Assembly (NCBI GenBank): GCA_003164815.1
Contig: PLUF01000051.1
Location: 55,294 to 119,293, forward strand
Reading direction: 5' to 3'
DNA from: Candidatus Gagatemarchaeum stordalenia
GTDB lineage: Archaea > Thermoproteota > Nitrososphaeria > Nitrososphaerales > Gagatemarchaeaceae
Length of the DNA stretch: 64,000 nucleotides
The notes below the pieces were generated by a model. It had not been told where the DNA came from. It saw nothing but the letters and a program-made list of their open reading frames with translations, and did not search any database. Shown here piece after piece: positions 33,233 to 41,921 of the stretch (position 1 is its first letter; every line of letters starts with the position of its first letter). The position numbers were made by a program, and so were the translations under genes.

Positions 33233-34408
33233 ATGTGGGTCGAGAAGTACAGGCCGAAGCGAGTCTCTGAGATGGTCGGGAACGAGGAGGCCAGGATGGC
33301 GATCGGGCTCTGGCTGAAGGAGTGGAAGCCAGGGAAGAAGGCCATGCTGCTCGTCGGTCCTCCGGGGACAGGGAAGACGACGCTGGTCACCCTCCTGGCG
33401 AAGGAGTCGGGGATGAACATGATCGACCTCAACGCGAGCGACGTCAGGACCAAGGACAAGCTCGAGAAGAGGATAGGGGAGGCCACCAAGACACTCGGCC
33501 TCTTCGGGGAGAGGTCGCTAATCTTCCTAGACGAGGTAGACGGGCTGCTCGGGAGGTCCGACTACGGCGGCGTGGAGTTCATCAAGGACGCAGTGAAGGA
33601 GACCCAGAACCCCCTCATCATGGCGGCGAACGACCAGGACGCCGACGAGATAAGGAAGCTCGGGTCGTCCTGCATCACGGTCAGGTTCAAGCCCCCGCCC
33701 CCTCGGGAGGTGGAGATGTACCTGAGGAAGATAGCCGAGGGGGAGGGGCTAGCGGTCCCCAACGATACTTTCCAGGGCTATGTAGTGCGGGCCGGAGGCG
33801 ACCTGAGGCACGCGATCAACCTTATGCAGAGCGGGGGCGGGTCTGGGGAGGCGGCGTTCAAGGACGTCTCGTCTTCCGTCAGCCAGGGCCTGAACGCGTT
33901 CTTCGAGGCGGCCGACCCGGCCTCCGCGCTGGCCGGGCTCAGGAGCGTCTCCCTTCCTCCGCTGGAGAAGGTACGGGAGATTCACACGTGCGTCGTGAAG
34001 TCGAAGCTCGCACCGGAGAAGCTGGCCGCCGCCCTCGAGGTCATATCTAGGGCCGACGTCATCATGGGCGAGATAGGGGCGACCCGCGAGTGGAGGCTGC
34101 TGCGGTACCTGGACTCGATGCTCTCCCAGGAGCTCTTCCCGATCATAAAGGGCGAGAACGTGAGGTACGTCTCGGAGGACCTCCCGTTCCCCGTGCTCCT
34201 GCGGATTTGGAACGACTCGAAGAAGATCAGGGAGCTCTCTGTCAGGTACGCCAGCCGCGCCTCCACCAGCGGTGCGAGCGCCCGGACGCAGGACCTTCCC
34301 TACATCTTCGCCCTCTGCGCCTCCAAGGACTTCAGGCGACGCCTGGAACAGACCCTCGACCTCGACGAGACCTACGACAAGTTCCTGGCGAAGGAGGCTG
34401 GTCGTTGA
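33233..34408 (+). CDS. rfcL: Replication factor C large subunit
   Basis: 391 residues. It starts MWVEKYRPKRVSEMVG, with Walker A VGPPGTGKTT (about 42-51), LNASDVRTK, Walker B IFLDEVDGLLG and the long C-terminal helical collar of the archaeal large subunit. It lacks the extended Lys/Glu-rich C-terminus (with PIP box) seen in many homologues, so it is on the short side. It forms the clamp loader with rfcS (0.8-1.8 kb). Its stop overlaps the TTG of the next gene. Confidence 0.93.
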   Translation: MWVEKYRPKRVSEMVGNEEARMAIGLWLKEWKPGKKAMLLVGPPGTGKTTLVTLLAKESGMNMIDLNASDVRTKDKLEKRIGEATKTLGLFGERSLIFLDEVDGLLGRSDYGGVEFIKDAVKETQNPLIMAANDQDADEIRKLGSSCITVRFKPPPPREVEMYLRKIAEGEGLAVPNDTFQGYVVRAGGDLRHAINLMQSGGGSGEAAFKDVSSSVSQGLNAFFEAADPASALAGLRSVSLPPLEKVREIHTCVVKSKLAPEKLAAALEVISRADVIMGEIGATREWRLLRYLDSMLSQELFPIIKGENVRYVSEDLPFPVLLRIWNDSKKIRELSVRYASRASTSGASARTQDLPYIFALCASKDFRRRLEQTLDLDETYDKFLAKEAGR

Positions 34409-34752
34409 GGATCCTCATCGGCGGCTGGTTTACTCTCCCGAGGCTCGGAAGGGAGGACTTCATGCTCCTCATGAAGCAGGGAGTCACGTACGACAAGGCG
34501 ATGGGGTTCAAGATGGACGCCGGTACCGACCTGGAATCAGCCGTCAGGACCATCCGATCGGCCGTCGGCGAGGACATCGAGCTCACGGTGCGCTGCTTCG
34601 TTTGTGGGAAGGAATCCTGTGAGGGATGCTACTATTCGAAGGTCTGCGACCGGAGGAAGGTCTCCTCGATGTGCCTCTGCGCCGATCACAGTCCAGAGAA
34701 GGGCATCTTCGACCTCTACGTCAAGACCCTCTCCGAGACGGTCGTCAGTTGA
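34405..34752 (+). CDS. Small Cys-rich protein of unknown function
   Basis: 115 residues starting at TTG 34405, overlapping the rfcL stop (TTGA). The C-terminal half carries a dense cysteine cluster (CFVCGKESCEGCYYSKVCDRR ... MCLC), with spacing that suggests a zinc or Fe-S site. The N-terminal half has no recognised motif (GGWFTLPRLGREDFMLL). Translational coupling to rfcL is the only functional clue. Its 3' end overlaps the convergent regulator gene by 8 nt. Confidence 0.65.
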   Translation: MRILIGGWFTLPRLGREDFMLLMKQGVTYDKAMGFKMDAGTDLESAVRTIRSAVGEDIELTVRCFVCGKESCEGCYYSKVCDRRKVSSMCLCADHSPEKGIFDLYVKTLSETVVS

Positions 34753-35044
34753 ACGCTATCTCGGCGGACTGTGTTGAGCCGAGCGACCTCCAGTCCGCCA
34801 GGAACCTCTGCAGGAGGGACGCCAGCGGGCTCGAGAGGTTGACCCTGAATATCCGGATCCTGTTGAACCTCTTCTCCGTGACCAGGCCCGCCTTCACCAG
34901 GAACGCCAGGTGCAGCTCGACCGACGAGTGGGATATCCCAGACCTCCGGGTTATCTCGGAGATGTTCAGCTCGTTGCTGTCCATTATCACGGACATCACC
35001 TTCACGCGCCCGTAGGACGAGAAGACCTCCTCAACTTCTAACAT
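34745..35044 (-). CDS. Winged-helix DNA-binding protein
   Basis: 99 residues with an ArsR/MarR-like winged helix: VMSVIMDSNELNISEITRRSGISHSSVELHLAFLVKAGLVTEKRF (residues about 17-61), then a basic wing IRIFRV. No metal-binding cysteines are present. It lies immediately downstream of cdc6, overlapping it by 14 nt on the same strand, so it is co-transcribed with the initiator. A role in control of replication genes is possible but unproven. Confidence 0.75.
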   Translation of the reverse strand: MLEVEEVFSSYGRVKVMSVIMDSNELNISEITRRSGISHSSVELHLAFLVKAGLVTEKRFNRIRIFRVNLSSPLASLLQRFLADWRSLGSTQSAEIAFN

Positions 35045-36203
35045 CGGCGACCATGCCCCTGAGTTCGTCGATGAGTTGCTCGGCCGAGACGAGCGAGAGC
35101 CCTATCATGGTCGTCCTTCCCCGAACGCCCTTCCCGGAGATCTGGGTCTCTATGATCCCCTTGCGCGACAGTTCGTTGATATCGCTCCAGACCTGCGTGT
35201 GATGGTTCGCTGCGACGCCCATGCTCTCGCAGAGCGCGTCGTAGCTCTTCTCCGCCTCGCCTATCGTGATGTAGGCCGAGTCGCTCTTCTTGAGGAGGTT
35301 GGAGATCGAGATCAGTATCAGCCTCTGGTGTCTGCCGAGGTAGGCGAGCTCCTCCTTCTTGAACTGCGGAGGGAGCGAGGCCTTCGCGCGCCTCACGTGC
35401 TCTGGCGTAATCCTTGGGGAGTCGGAGAGGTCGGCCATCCTCCCGGCCCTGTAGATCAGGTCGATCGCGTACCGCGCGTCCCCGTAGGTGCTGGCTATCT
35501 CAGCGGCCAGCTCGAGCGAGTCATCCTCGACGCAGCCGTCGTTGAACGCGTCCTGGCTCCTGGAGCCCAGGATGTCGTAGAGCTGCTGCGACGAGTACGG
35601 GTCGAGGGATATCGAGTTCCACTGGAGGGAGCTGAGGGTGCTGAGGTCCACCGCTTTCAGGTAGTCCAGCGTCTTCGATATCAGGAGCGAGGAGAAGACC
35701 TGCGAGCCTTGGGTGATCTCGCGAAGCCTGGTTATCGTGTAGAGCGAAGAGGGGTCCGAGATGACGAGCGAGTCGACCTCGTCGAAGGCCACGATGAGGT
35801 GTACCTTGTCGCCGGTCAGGGCCTCGGAGAACGACTGGAGCAGCTCCTCGAACCCGAACCCCCTGGACGGGTAGCCGTGCCCGAGGAAGTGCATGCACTT
35901 TGTCAGGATGGCCTGCAGCGAGCGGTCGATCCGGCAGTTCACGTGGAAGAACTTCACGCGGTTGCCGTAGAGGAGGGCGTTCCTCTCGAGCGTCGCGCCC
36001 AGCTTCTTGGCGAGCATACTCTTGCCCGATCCGACGGGGCCCGAGAGCAGGACGTTCTGGCTCATCTGTCCGGAGCGCTCGACGACGCCCTGGAAGTAGG
36101 CCTCGAGGGCCTTCATCTGGTCTCCTCTGTGCGGCGTGGTCAGCGGGACGAACTCGGGGACGAGCACGCTCTCATTCCTGAAGACAGAGTGATGCGAGCT
36201 CAT
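35031..36203 (-). CDS. cdc6: Orc1/Cdc6 family replication initiator
   Basis: 390 residues from ATG 36203 (MSSHHSVFRNESVLVPEFVP). Walker A is SGPVGSGKS and Walker B is LIVAFDEVDSL; the C-terminal winged helix is near 300-390. It binds origin DNA and recruits MCM. An upstream ATG at 36242 is rejected because the TATA-like GGTTATATAC (36231-36240) lies within that extension, about 31 bp before ATG 36203. The ATPase sensor text is less conserved than in many Cdc6 proteins, but overall order and length fit. A second Orc1 may exist elsewhere. Confidence 0.85.
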   Translation of the reverse strand: MSSHHSVFRNESVLVPEFVPLTTPHRGDQMKALEAYFQGVVERSGQMSQNVLLSGPVGSGKSMLAKKLGATLERNALLYGNRVKFFHVNCRIDRSLQAILTKCMHFLGHGYPSRGFGFEELLQSFSEALTGDKVHLIVAFDEVDSLVISDPSSLYTITRLREITQGSQVFSSLLISKTLDYLKAVDLSTLSSLQWNSISLDPYSSQQLYDILGSRSQDAFNDGCVEDDSLELAAEIASTYGDARYAIDLIYRAGRMADLSDSPRITPEHVRRAKASLPPQFKKEELAYLGRHQRLILISISNLLKKSDSAYITIGEAEKSYDALCESMGVAANHHTQVWSDINELSRKGIIETQISGKGVRGRTTMIGLSLVSAEQLIDELRGMVADVRS

Positions 36204-36230
36204 TCCAAACGACGATTTGGTCGGTTTTCC

Positions 36231-36240
36231 GTATATAACC
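36231..36240 (-). promoter_or_regulatory. TATA-like box of cdc6
   Basis: Minus-strand GGTTATATAC about 31 bp before ATG 36203, giving a leaderless message. Confidence 0.6.
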
Positions 36241-36331
36241 ATGATATCCGGTCGAGCTCGGGGCGTCAGGGGTGGGTAGACTGAAACTGTTTCCCGCGCC
36301 TTAATTAGTCGAGGGACGGCGAGGACGATAG

Positions 36332-36895
36332 ATGGGCTACCTTCCGAGAGGGCAGAGCCTTGCCTCGTCCATCACCTTCATCCTGCTCATCGCTAACGTG
36401 GCCGTCTTCATAGTTACCCTGGCGGGAGGCGAGGAGGCCGTCCTGATCCTGGCGCAGACCGGCGAGCTGTTCTACGCTGGGTTCCTGTGGCAGCCGTTCA
36501 CGGCGATGTTCGTCCACTTCGACATCCTCCACATCCTGTTCAACATGTTCGCCCTCGTCTACTTCGGGACGGTGGTGGAGGGTAGCTACACGAGGTCCCA
36601 ATACCTTACAATCTACTTCGGCGCCGGCCTGCTCGGGAACCTGGCCTCGCTCTTTCTCATCCCTCTCAACGACCCGACCGGCGGAGCCTCGGGGGCGATC
36701 TTCGGTCTCGTGGGGGCGTACGTGGCGATGGAGAGGAAGGGCCCCGGCCTCGTCGTGGCCGCGCTCTACGCCGTACTGATCTTCATCGACAGCGCCGGAC
36801 CCGGTGTCAACATCTTTGCCCATCTGTTCGGCGTCCTGGCGGGATTCGGGCTCGGCATGCTCTTCCTGGCTCGGAGACGGGGCAGCGAGCTCTAG
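36332..36895 (+). CDS. Rhomboid-family intramembrane serine protease
   Basis: 187 residues, about six membrane segments. Signature WQPFTAMFVHFDILHILFNMFAL precedes the catalytic serine in GGASGAIFG (S120) and the catalytic histidine in AHLFGVLAG (H164). It cleaves membrane proteins inside the bilayer. ATG 36332 is about 28 bp after CCTTAATTAG. It is divergent from cdc6 across 128 bp. Confidence 0.92.
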   Translation: MGYLPRGQSLASSITFILLIANVAVFIVTLAGGEEAVLILAQTGELFYAGFLWQPFTAMFVHFDILHILFNMFALVYFGTVVEGSYTRSQYLTIYFGAGLLGNLASLFLIPLNDPTGGASGAIFGLVGAYVAMERKGPGLVVAALYAVLIFIDSAGPGVNIFAHLFGVLAGFGLGMLFLARRRGSEL

Positions 36896-36945
36896 ACCCC
36901 GCTGCGCCTTCACACTCTATAAAGGGCCCCGACGGTCCGGAGGGC

Positions 36946-37974
36946 ATGAAGGCAGTACGGTTCCACGAGTACGGCGGCCCCGAGGTCCTAAAGTACGAGG
37001 ATGCTCCCGACCCGGTCCGAGGGCCCGAGCAGGTGCTGGTGAGGGTGAAGGCCTGCGCACTCAACCGGTTAGATATTTGGCAGAGAATCGGCCCTCCGAG
37101 AGTGAAGGTCAACCTCCCCCACATCTCGGGCTCCGACATTTCGGGCGTGGTCGTTGAGGTCCCGGCCGGAGAGAAGGAGATCCAGGTTGGCTCCGAGGTC
37201 ATAGTGAACCCTGGGGTCGGCTGTGGTCGGTGCGAGAAGTGCCTCTCGGGGAAAGAGAATCAGTGTCGGTACTACGGGATAATCGGGAGCGAGTTCGACG
37301 GGGGATATGCGGAGCTGGTCTCGGTGCCGAGGAGGAACGTGGTCCAGAAGCCGGAGAGGATGGACTTCGTCCAGGCCGCGTCGGTCCCCCTGGTCTTCAT
37401 CACGGCCCACCACATGCTCGTCGAGAAGGCGGCGGTCAGGGCCGGCGAGACCGTGCTCGTCCTCGGGGCCGGGTCTGGCGTCGGGGTCGCAGCCATCCAG
37501 GTAGCGAAGGCCTACGGCGCGAACGTGGTGGCCACCGCAGGCACCGATGCCAAGCTGCGGAGAGCCGTGGAGCTGGGTGCGGACAGTGTCGTGAACCACA
37601 ACACCCAGGACATCGTCCAGGAGACTAGGAAGTACACCGGCGGCAGGGGAGTCGACGTGGTGGTGGAGCACGTCGGGAAGGCCACGTGGGACAGGAGCAT
37701 AAGGTCGGTGGCGAAGGGTGGCCGCATAGTGACCTGCGGTGCGACCACGGGCTTCGACGCTGCGACGGACCTTAGGTACATCTACAGCAAGGAGATCTCA
37801 GTCCTCGGCAGCTTCATGGGAGGGGCCGGGGAACTTCTCACAGTCCTCGAGCTCTTCAAGCAGCGGAGGCTCCGGCCGGTGGTCGACAGAGAGTTCCCGC
37901 TTAGCGCCGCGGCCGACGCGCAGGCCCGCATGGAGAGGGGAGAGCACTTCGGGAAGATCGTGCTGACCGTCTAG
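36946..37974 (+). CDS. Zinc-dependent medium-chain dehydrogenase/quinone reductase family
   Basis: 342 residues. The GroES-like N-terminus (MKAVRFHEYGGPEVLKYED), a structural zinc lobe (CGRCEKCLSGKENQC), a nucleotide loop LVLGAGSGVGVAAIQVAK and DVVVEHVGKATW identify an MDR oxidoreductase. The substrate is an alcohol, aldehyde or enoyl compound and cannot be specified. CTATAAAG lies 26 bp before ATG 36946. The gene ends 4 nt into the convergent OsmC gene. Confidence 0.88.
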   Translation: MKAVRFHEYGGPEVLKYEDAPDPVRGPEQVLVRVKACALNRLDIWQRIGPPRVKVNLPHISGSDISGVVVEVPAGEKEIQVGSEVIVNPGVGCGRCEKCLSGKENQCRYYGIIGSEFDGGYAELVSVPRRNVVQKPERMDFVQAASVPLVFITAHHMLVEKAAVRAGETVLVLGAGSGVGVAAIQVAKAYGANVVATAGTDAKLRRAVELGADSVVNHNTQDIVQETRKYTGGRGVDVVVEHVGKATWDRSIRSVAKGGRIVTCGATTGFDAATDLRYIYSKEISVLGSFMGGAGELLTVLELFKQRRLRPVVDREFPLSAAADAQARMERGEHFGKIVLTV

Positions 37975-38399
37975 CCCTCGACTATCTCGTAGTCGTAGTC
38001 GATCTTGGCCCTGGCATTCACAGTCGCGGCGATGCTACAGTACTTGTCCATGCTGCCGTTCACGGCCTCATCGACGAACTTCTTCTCGAGGCCCTTGCCG
38101 GTGAGGACGTAGTTCAGCGAGATGGAGGTGAACGGCTTGGGGTACCCGTACTCGGGTCTGACGCCGCTGATCGTGACCCTCATCGAGGTAACCTCCTGCT
38201 TCCTCTTCCCGAGGACAGCGACGATGTCCATGCCGGAACAGGCCCCAAGCGCCGCCAGCAGGGCGTTCATCGGGGTCATCCCCCGCGGGACGCCGTCCTC
38301 GGGCGCGTCGAAGACCATCGAGTGGCCTGACTCATCGCTTCCGAGGAAGACGTAGCCTTCCAGCCAGTCTACGACTACTTCGGGCACTTTCTTAGTCAA
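37971..38399 (-). CDS. OsmC/Ohr family protein
   Basis: 142 residues with the OsmC fold and both redox cysteines, C54 (GACSGMD) and C121 (DKYCSIA), which reduce organic hydroperoxides with a thiol donor. It overlaps the upstream 186-residue gene by 8 nt, so it is the second gene of a two-gene unit. Confidence 0.88.
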   Translation of the reverse strand: MTKKVPEVVVDWLEGYVFLGSDESGHSMVFDAPEDGVPRGMTPMNALLAALGACSGMDIVAVLGKRKQEVTSMRVTISGVRPEYGYPKPFTSISLNYVLTGKGLEKKFVDEAVNGSMDKYCSIAATVNARAKIDYDYEIVEG

Positions 38400-38952
38400 T
38401 CTTCAGCTCGACAGGGCTCGTCTTCCCGGAGAGACTTCCCTTCTCGAGATAGCTTCTTCGGCCCCAGGCCAGGTCCACCGAGCCAACTATCTTGTGGGTG
38501 CCCCTGCCGAGTGTCGTCGCCGGGATCTCGAAGAGCTTGACAACGTCCAGGAACTTGGATTTTGCATCCTCGACGCTGTCGGGGAGGATGGGCGCGCTCC
38601 CGTCCTCGTGGATAATCGCCGTCCATATCCTGTACGGAAGGTCCGGGTCGCGGCTCCAGTAAAACTTGGCCCTCCTGACCTCCTTCCCAGTAGTTGCGAG
38701 CTTGCCCCCCCGGGCGCCCCGCTTGCGGAGCGAGGCCTCCATCTTCAGCCGCACCATCTTGTCGTTGTCCTCCCATGCGACCGTCCAGACATCAGGGATG
38801 AACGACTCTCGCAGGCCTCCGATTACCCTGAACCCTAGGTTGACCCTTATCGCTTCGTCGAGCTTGTACTCCCTTGATTCCGGGATGAGCTTCAGGTCCG
38901 TGATCAAGGTCTTCCCCCAGGAGTATTCGCTTCGCCTGTTCATCAGGGACAT
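38392..38952 (-). CDS. Protein of unknown function, co-transcribed with osmC
   Basis: 186 residues, not recognised. It is soluble, mixed alpha/beta, with a basic central part (KMEASLRKRGARGGKLATTGKEVRRAKFYW) and no cysteines or membrane segments. A TATA-like GATTTATAAC lies about 30 bp before ATG 38952, and the OsmC gene overlaps its end by 8 nt. A stress link is suggested by the neighbour only. Confidence 0.65.
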   Translation of the reverse strand: MSLMNRRSEYSWGKTLITDLKLIPESREYKLDEAIRVNLGFRVIGGLRESFIPDVWTVAWEDNDKMVRLKMEASLRKRGARGGKLATTGKEVRRAKFYWSRDPDLPYRIWTAIIHEDGSAPILPDSVEDAKSKFLDVVKLFEIPATTLGRGTHKIVGSVDLAWGRRSYLEKGSLSGKTSPVELKID

Positions 38953-39066
38953 GGTTTCGGGGTCTCGAAGAGCCCAGGGTTATAAATCTGAGAGGGCGCG
39001 CCCCACCGGCAAACGGTTCCCTGCGCAAACGCCTATAAGCCGTTTTGGAGAACTCGTCCACCTCTC

Positions 39067-39861
39067 ATGGTTGCGGAGCCCGATTCGGCGGACCCCTCGT
39101 CCCAAAGGCCAGACGGCGGAGGGGCTACGAGGGGTCAGGGCCCCCTCAAGGGGCGCTCAGGAGAGAGGTACCAGGAGAAGCACCACCACATCCGCGGCAG
39201 GGACCTGATCTCTTCCTCGGCGCTCGGACTCGCCGACGGCCTCGTAACGAACCTCGCTTTCCTCACCGGCCTAGGCGGCGCCGGCGAGAGCCTCAATCTC
39301 GTCAGGTTCGCCGGGCTCGCGGCCGTGGTGGCCGGATCGGTGTCGATGTTCTTCGGGGGGATACTCGGCGCCCGTTCGGAGCTCGACCTCTTCCACGCCG
39401 ACTCGAGACGCGAGGCGTTCGAGATAGAGAACGAGCGAGAAGAGGAGATCCAGGAGCTGAAGACGCTCTACATGGACAAGGGCCTCACGGAGGGCGAGGC
39501 GGAGATGGTCGTCACCAGGGTCTCTGAGAACAAGGAGAGGTTCCTGGAGGACATGCTCGCCAACGAGCTACACATACACAAGTCACACCTCGAGAAGCCG
39601 TACAAGGTCGGGCTGGTGATCGGGCTTTCGTTTCTGGTGGGTGCCCTCGTCCCTCTCCTACCCTACTACATTACCACCGAGAAGACCGTCTCGGTGGTCG
39701 CTTCGGTAATCTTCTCGCTGGCTTTCCTTTTCGGCGCCGGAGCCTGGAAGGGACGGATAGTAGGCAGGGAGATCTGGAGGAGCGGGCTCGAGACCCTGCT
39801 GGTGGGGGCCGTGGCAGCGGCGATACTCTTCGCCATCGGGACGGCGTCCACATTCGTCTGA
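39067..39861 (+). CDS. VIT1/CCC1-family iron/manganese transporter
   Basis: 264 residues. A hydrophilic 45-residue head is followed by the VIT signature RDLISSSALGLADGLVTNLAFLTGL and a cytoplasmic metal-binding helical domain rich in Glu (REEEIQELKTLYMDKGLTEGEAEM). Three more membrane segments end the protein. It moves Fe2+ or Mn2+ out of the cytoplasm. CCTATAAGCC lies about 30 bp before ATG 39067. Confidence 0.87.
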   Translation: MVAEPDSADPSSQRPDGGGATRGQGPLKGRSGERYQEKHHHIRGRDLISSSALGLADGLVTNLAFLTGLGGAGESLNLVRFAGLAAVVAGSVSMFFGGILGARSELDLFHADSRREAFEIENEREEEIQELKTLYMDKGLTEGEAEMVVTRVSENKERFLEDMLANELHIHKSHLEKPYKVGLVIGLSFLVGALVPLLPYYITTEKTVSVVASVIFSLAFLFGAGAWKGRIVGREIWRSGLETLLVGAVAAAILFAIGTASTFV

Positions 39862-39874
39862 GATAGCGGGGGCC

Positions 39875-41023
39875 TCAGAGGCAGACCGTCTCAATCATCC
39901 GCCGGTAGACTCGTTCAGCGCTCTTGATCTGCCGGACCTGAGCGTACTCGTCGACGATGTGGGCCTGTCTGACGCTCCCCGGACCTAGGACGACCGTGGG
40001 CGTCCCGAGCCCGCAGTAGACGGGCGCCTCCGTGCCGTAGGGCGCGACGCCTGAAGTCGAGCCAGTCAAGGACTCGGACAGCCTGACCACTTCCGCGTCC
40101 CGGGGGACCGAGAGCGCTGGCGTCTCGTAGAGGACTTGGACCTTCGCCTTGAAGCTCCTGTCCTTCCTGCTGAGCGCGAGGATGACGGTGTCCAGCTCTT
40201 TCAGGACCGCCTTCGACCCGACCGCCGGTATGAGCCTCGAGTCGAGGGTGAGTTCACAGGCGCCAGGTATGACGTTGCTCTTCGTCCCACCGCTGATCAT
40301 GGTCGGCGTCACGATGGTACGCCCGAGGTCGGGGTCTCTGGTTGCAGATAGTCTCCTGCGAGCGGGGCCGAGGGCCGTCAGGAACCTGCCACAGTTCTCG
40401 ATCGAGTTGACACCGAGCGAAGGGTCCCCCGCGTGCGCGCTCCGGCCTTCGAAGGCAACCTGGCACGTAAGGCCTCCCCTGTGCGCCCTTACGACCTTCA
40501 TCTCCGCGGGTTCGCCGACGACGCCGCAACGGGCCTTGATTCGCTTCAACCTCCCCTCGCGGACCAGCGCATCCAGCCCATCGAACCCGACCTCCTCACC
40601 TGCGGTAGCGACGAGGCTGAGAGACCGCTTGAGCTTTCTTCCCTTTGCAGATGAGATGGCGGCCAGCATGGCGGCCAAGCCGGACTTCATGTCCGCCGAG
40701 CCTCTGCCGTACATCCTGCCGCCCCTGATGTTCGCCTCGTACGGCGGGGACGACCAAGCAGACGCGTCTTTCACCGGCACCACGTCGATGTGACCGGCCA
40801 GTAGGAGACCTGGGGCACCGCTACCGAAGGTAGCCACCACGTTCGAGCGGTCTCTGGCGAAGCTGTGGACCTCGATGTCGGCTCCGTCGATGTGCAGGTC
40901 GCTGAGATAGTTGGCGACGAATCGGGCGCAGGGTCCTTCGTTTCCGGGGGGCGCCTCTGTGTTGAAGGCGATCAGCAAGGACGCGAGTCCTAGGAGGTCC
41001 ACGCTCAGCGAGACAGAGGGCAT
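39875..41023 (-). CDS. M20-family metallopeptidase (ArgE/DapE type)
   Basis: 382 residues with the zinc ligands in LLAGHIDVVP, GRGSADMKSG, ATAGEEVGFDG and GEP, and the dimerisation domain with RSAHAGDPSLGVNSIE. It hydrolyses an N-acyl amino acid or dipeptide; candidates are acetylornithine, succinyl-DAP or LysW-carrier chemistry, not separable here. The end motif QAHIVDEY carries the last ligand. ATG 41023 has GGAATAACC about 30 bp upstream, in the region shared with the divergent ABC gene. Confidence 0.87.
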   Translation of the reverse strand: MPSVSLSVDLLGLASLLIAFNTEAPPGNEGPCARFVANYLSDLHIDGADIEVHSFARDRSNVVATFGSGAPGLLLAGHIDVVPVKDASAWSSPPYEANIRGGRMYGRGSADMKSGLAAMLAAISSAKGRKLKRSLSLVATAGEEVGFDGLDALVREGRLKRIKARCGVVGEPAEMKVVRAHRGGLTCQVAFEGRSAHAGDPSLGVNSIENCGRFLTALGPARRRLSATRDPDLGRTIVTPTMISGGTKSNVIPGACELTLDSRLIPAVGSKAVLKELDTVILALSRKDRSFKAKVQVLYETPALSVPRDAEVVRLSESLTGSTSGVAPYGTEAPVYCGLGTPTVVLGPGSVRQAHIVDEYAQVRQIKSAERVYRRMIETVCL

Positions 41024-41081
41024 CCCTAAATGAAGGTCGCGGGCACAAGGTTATTCCGCATGGCGGCTGGTGGGGCCCGCG

Positions 41082-41861
41082 ATGGAGTGCGCAATCCGGC
41101 TCAAGGGGGTATTCTTGGAGTATTCGGGGACTACCGCGCTCCGCGGCGTCGACTGGGTCGTCGGGGAAGGAGAGAGCTGGGCGGTGATTGGACCGAACGG
41201 CGCCGGCAAGACGAGCCTCATGAGCATAATCGATGGCTATGCGTGGCCCTCCAGGGGCGACGTGGAGATTCTCGGGAACCGTTTCGGAGAGACCGACCTC
41301 CGGGAGCTGCGCACCCGCATCGGCATGGTCAGCGCATACCTTGAAGGGTGGATACCTGGAGACGAGAAGGTCCTCGACCTGGTCATGAGCGGAAAATACG
41401 GGTCCACCAGGATCTGGCGTAAGGCCCCTCCCGGGGAGGTCCGGAGAGCCGCCTCTCTCCTCCAGAGTCTCGGGTGCGGCGACCAGGTAAGGAAGATGGT
41501 CAAGGAGCTCTCCCAGGGAGAGAGGCAGAAGGTGATGATCGCCAGGGCGCTCATGGCGAACGCGGCGCTGCTCCTGCTGGACGAGCCCTGCGAGGGCCTC
41601 GACCTCGGCGCCCGCGAGCAGTTCCTGGACGGCCTCACATTGCTCGCCGGACGCGGCCGCACGGCGATGGTGTACGTGACCCACCGGACCGATGAGATAC
41701 CTTCGGGCTTCACCCACGCGCTACTCTTGAAGTCCGGGAAGGTCCTCGCGTCCGGGCCAATCGAGGAGACCCTGACGGGCAGGAACCTCAGCTCGTGCTA
41801 CGGCGTGAACGTGAGGCTCAAGACAGTCAACGGGAGATACTACACGATCGTCTCCGGATGA
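41082..41861 (+). CDS. ABC transporter ATP-binding protein
   Basis: 259 residues from ATG 41082 (MECAIRLKGV), about 30 bp after the AT-rich GGTTATTC; GTG 41070 is an alternative. Walker A GPNGAGKTS, signature LSQGERQ and Walker B LLLLDEPCEGLD are clear. No permease gene is adjacent, so the partner is unknown. Sequence recalls ModF/YlmA-like soluble ABC ATPases with the THRTDEIP segment, which may not act in transport. Confidence 0.82.
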   Translation: MECAIRLKGVFLEYSGTTALRGVDWVVGEGESWAVIGPNGAGKTSLMSIIDGYAWPSRGDVEILGNRFGETDLRELRTRIGMVSAYLEGWIPGDEKVLDLVMSGKYGSTRIWRKAPPGEVRRAASLLQSLGCGDQVRKMVKELSQGERQKVMIARALMANAALLLLDEPCEGLDLGAREQFLDGLTLLAGRGRTAMVYVTHRTDEIPSGFTHALLLKSGKVLASGPIEETLTGRNLSSCYGVNVRLKTVNGRYYTIVSG

Positions 41862-41921
41862 GCGAGCGGGGAGACCAATGCCCTTTTATCACGAGAGGCT
41901 CTCATCGGCAGCGAAGTAGAG

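Noticed and set aside
36204..36242. ATG 36242 as the cdc6 start
   Set aside because: The TATA box at 36231-36240 would be inside the gene, and the extra 13 residues are not typical.
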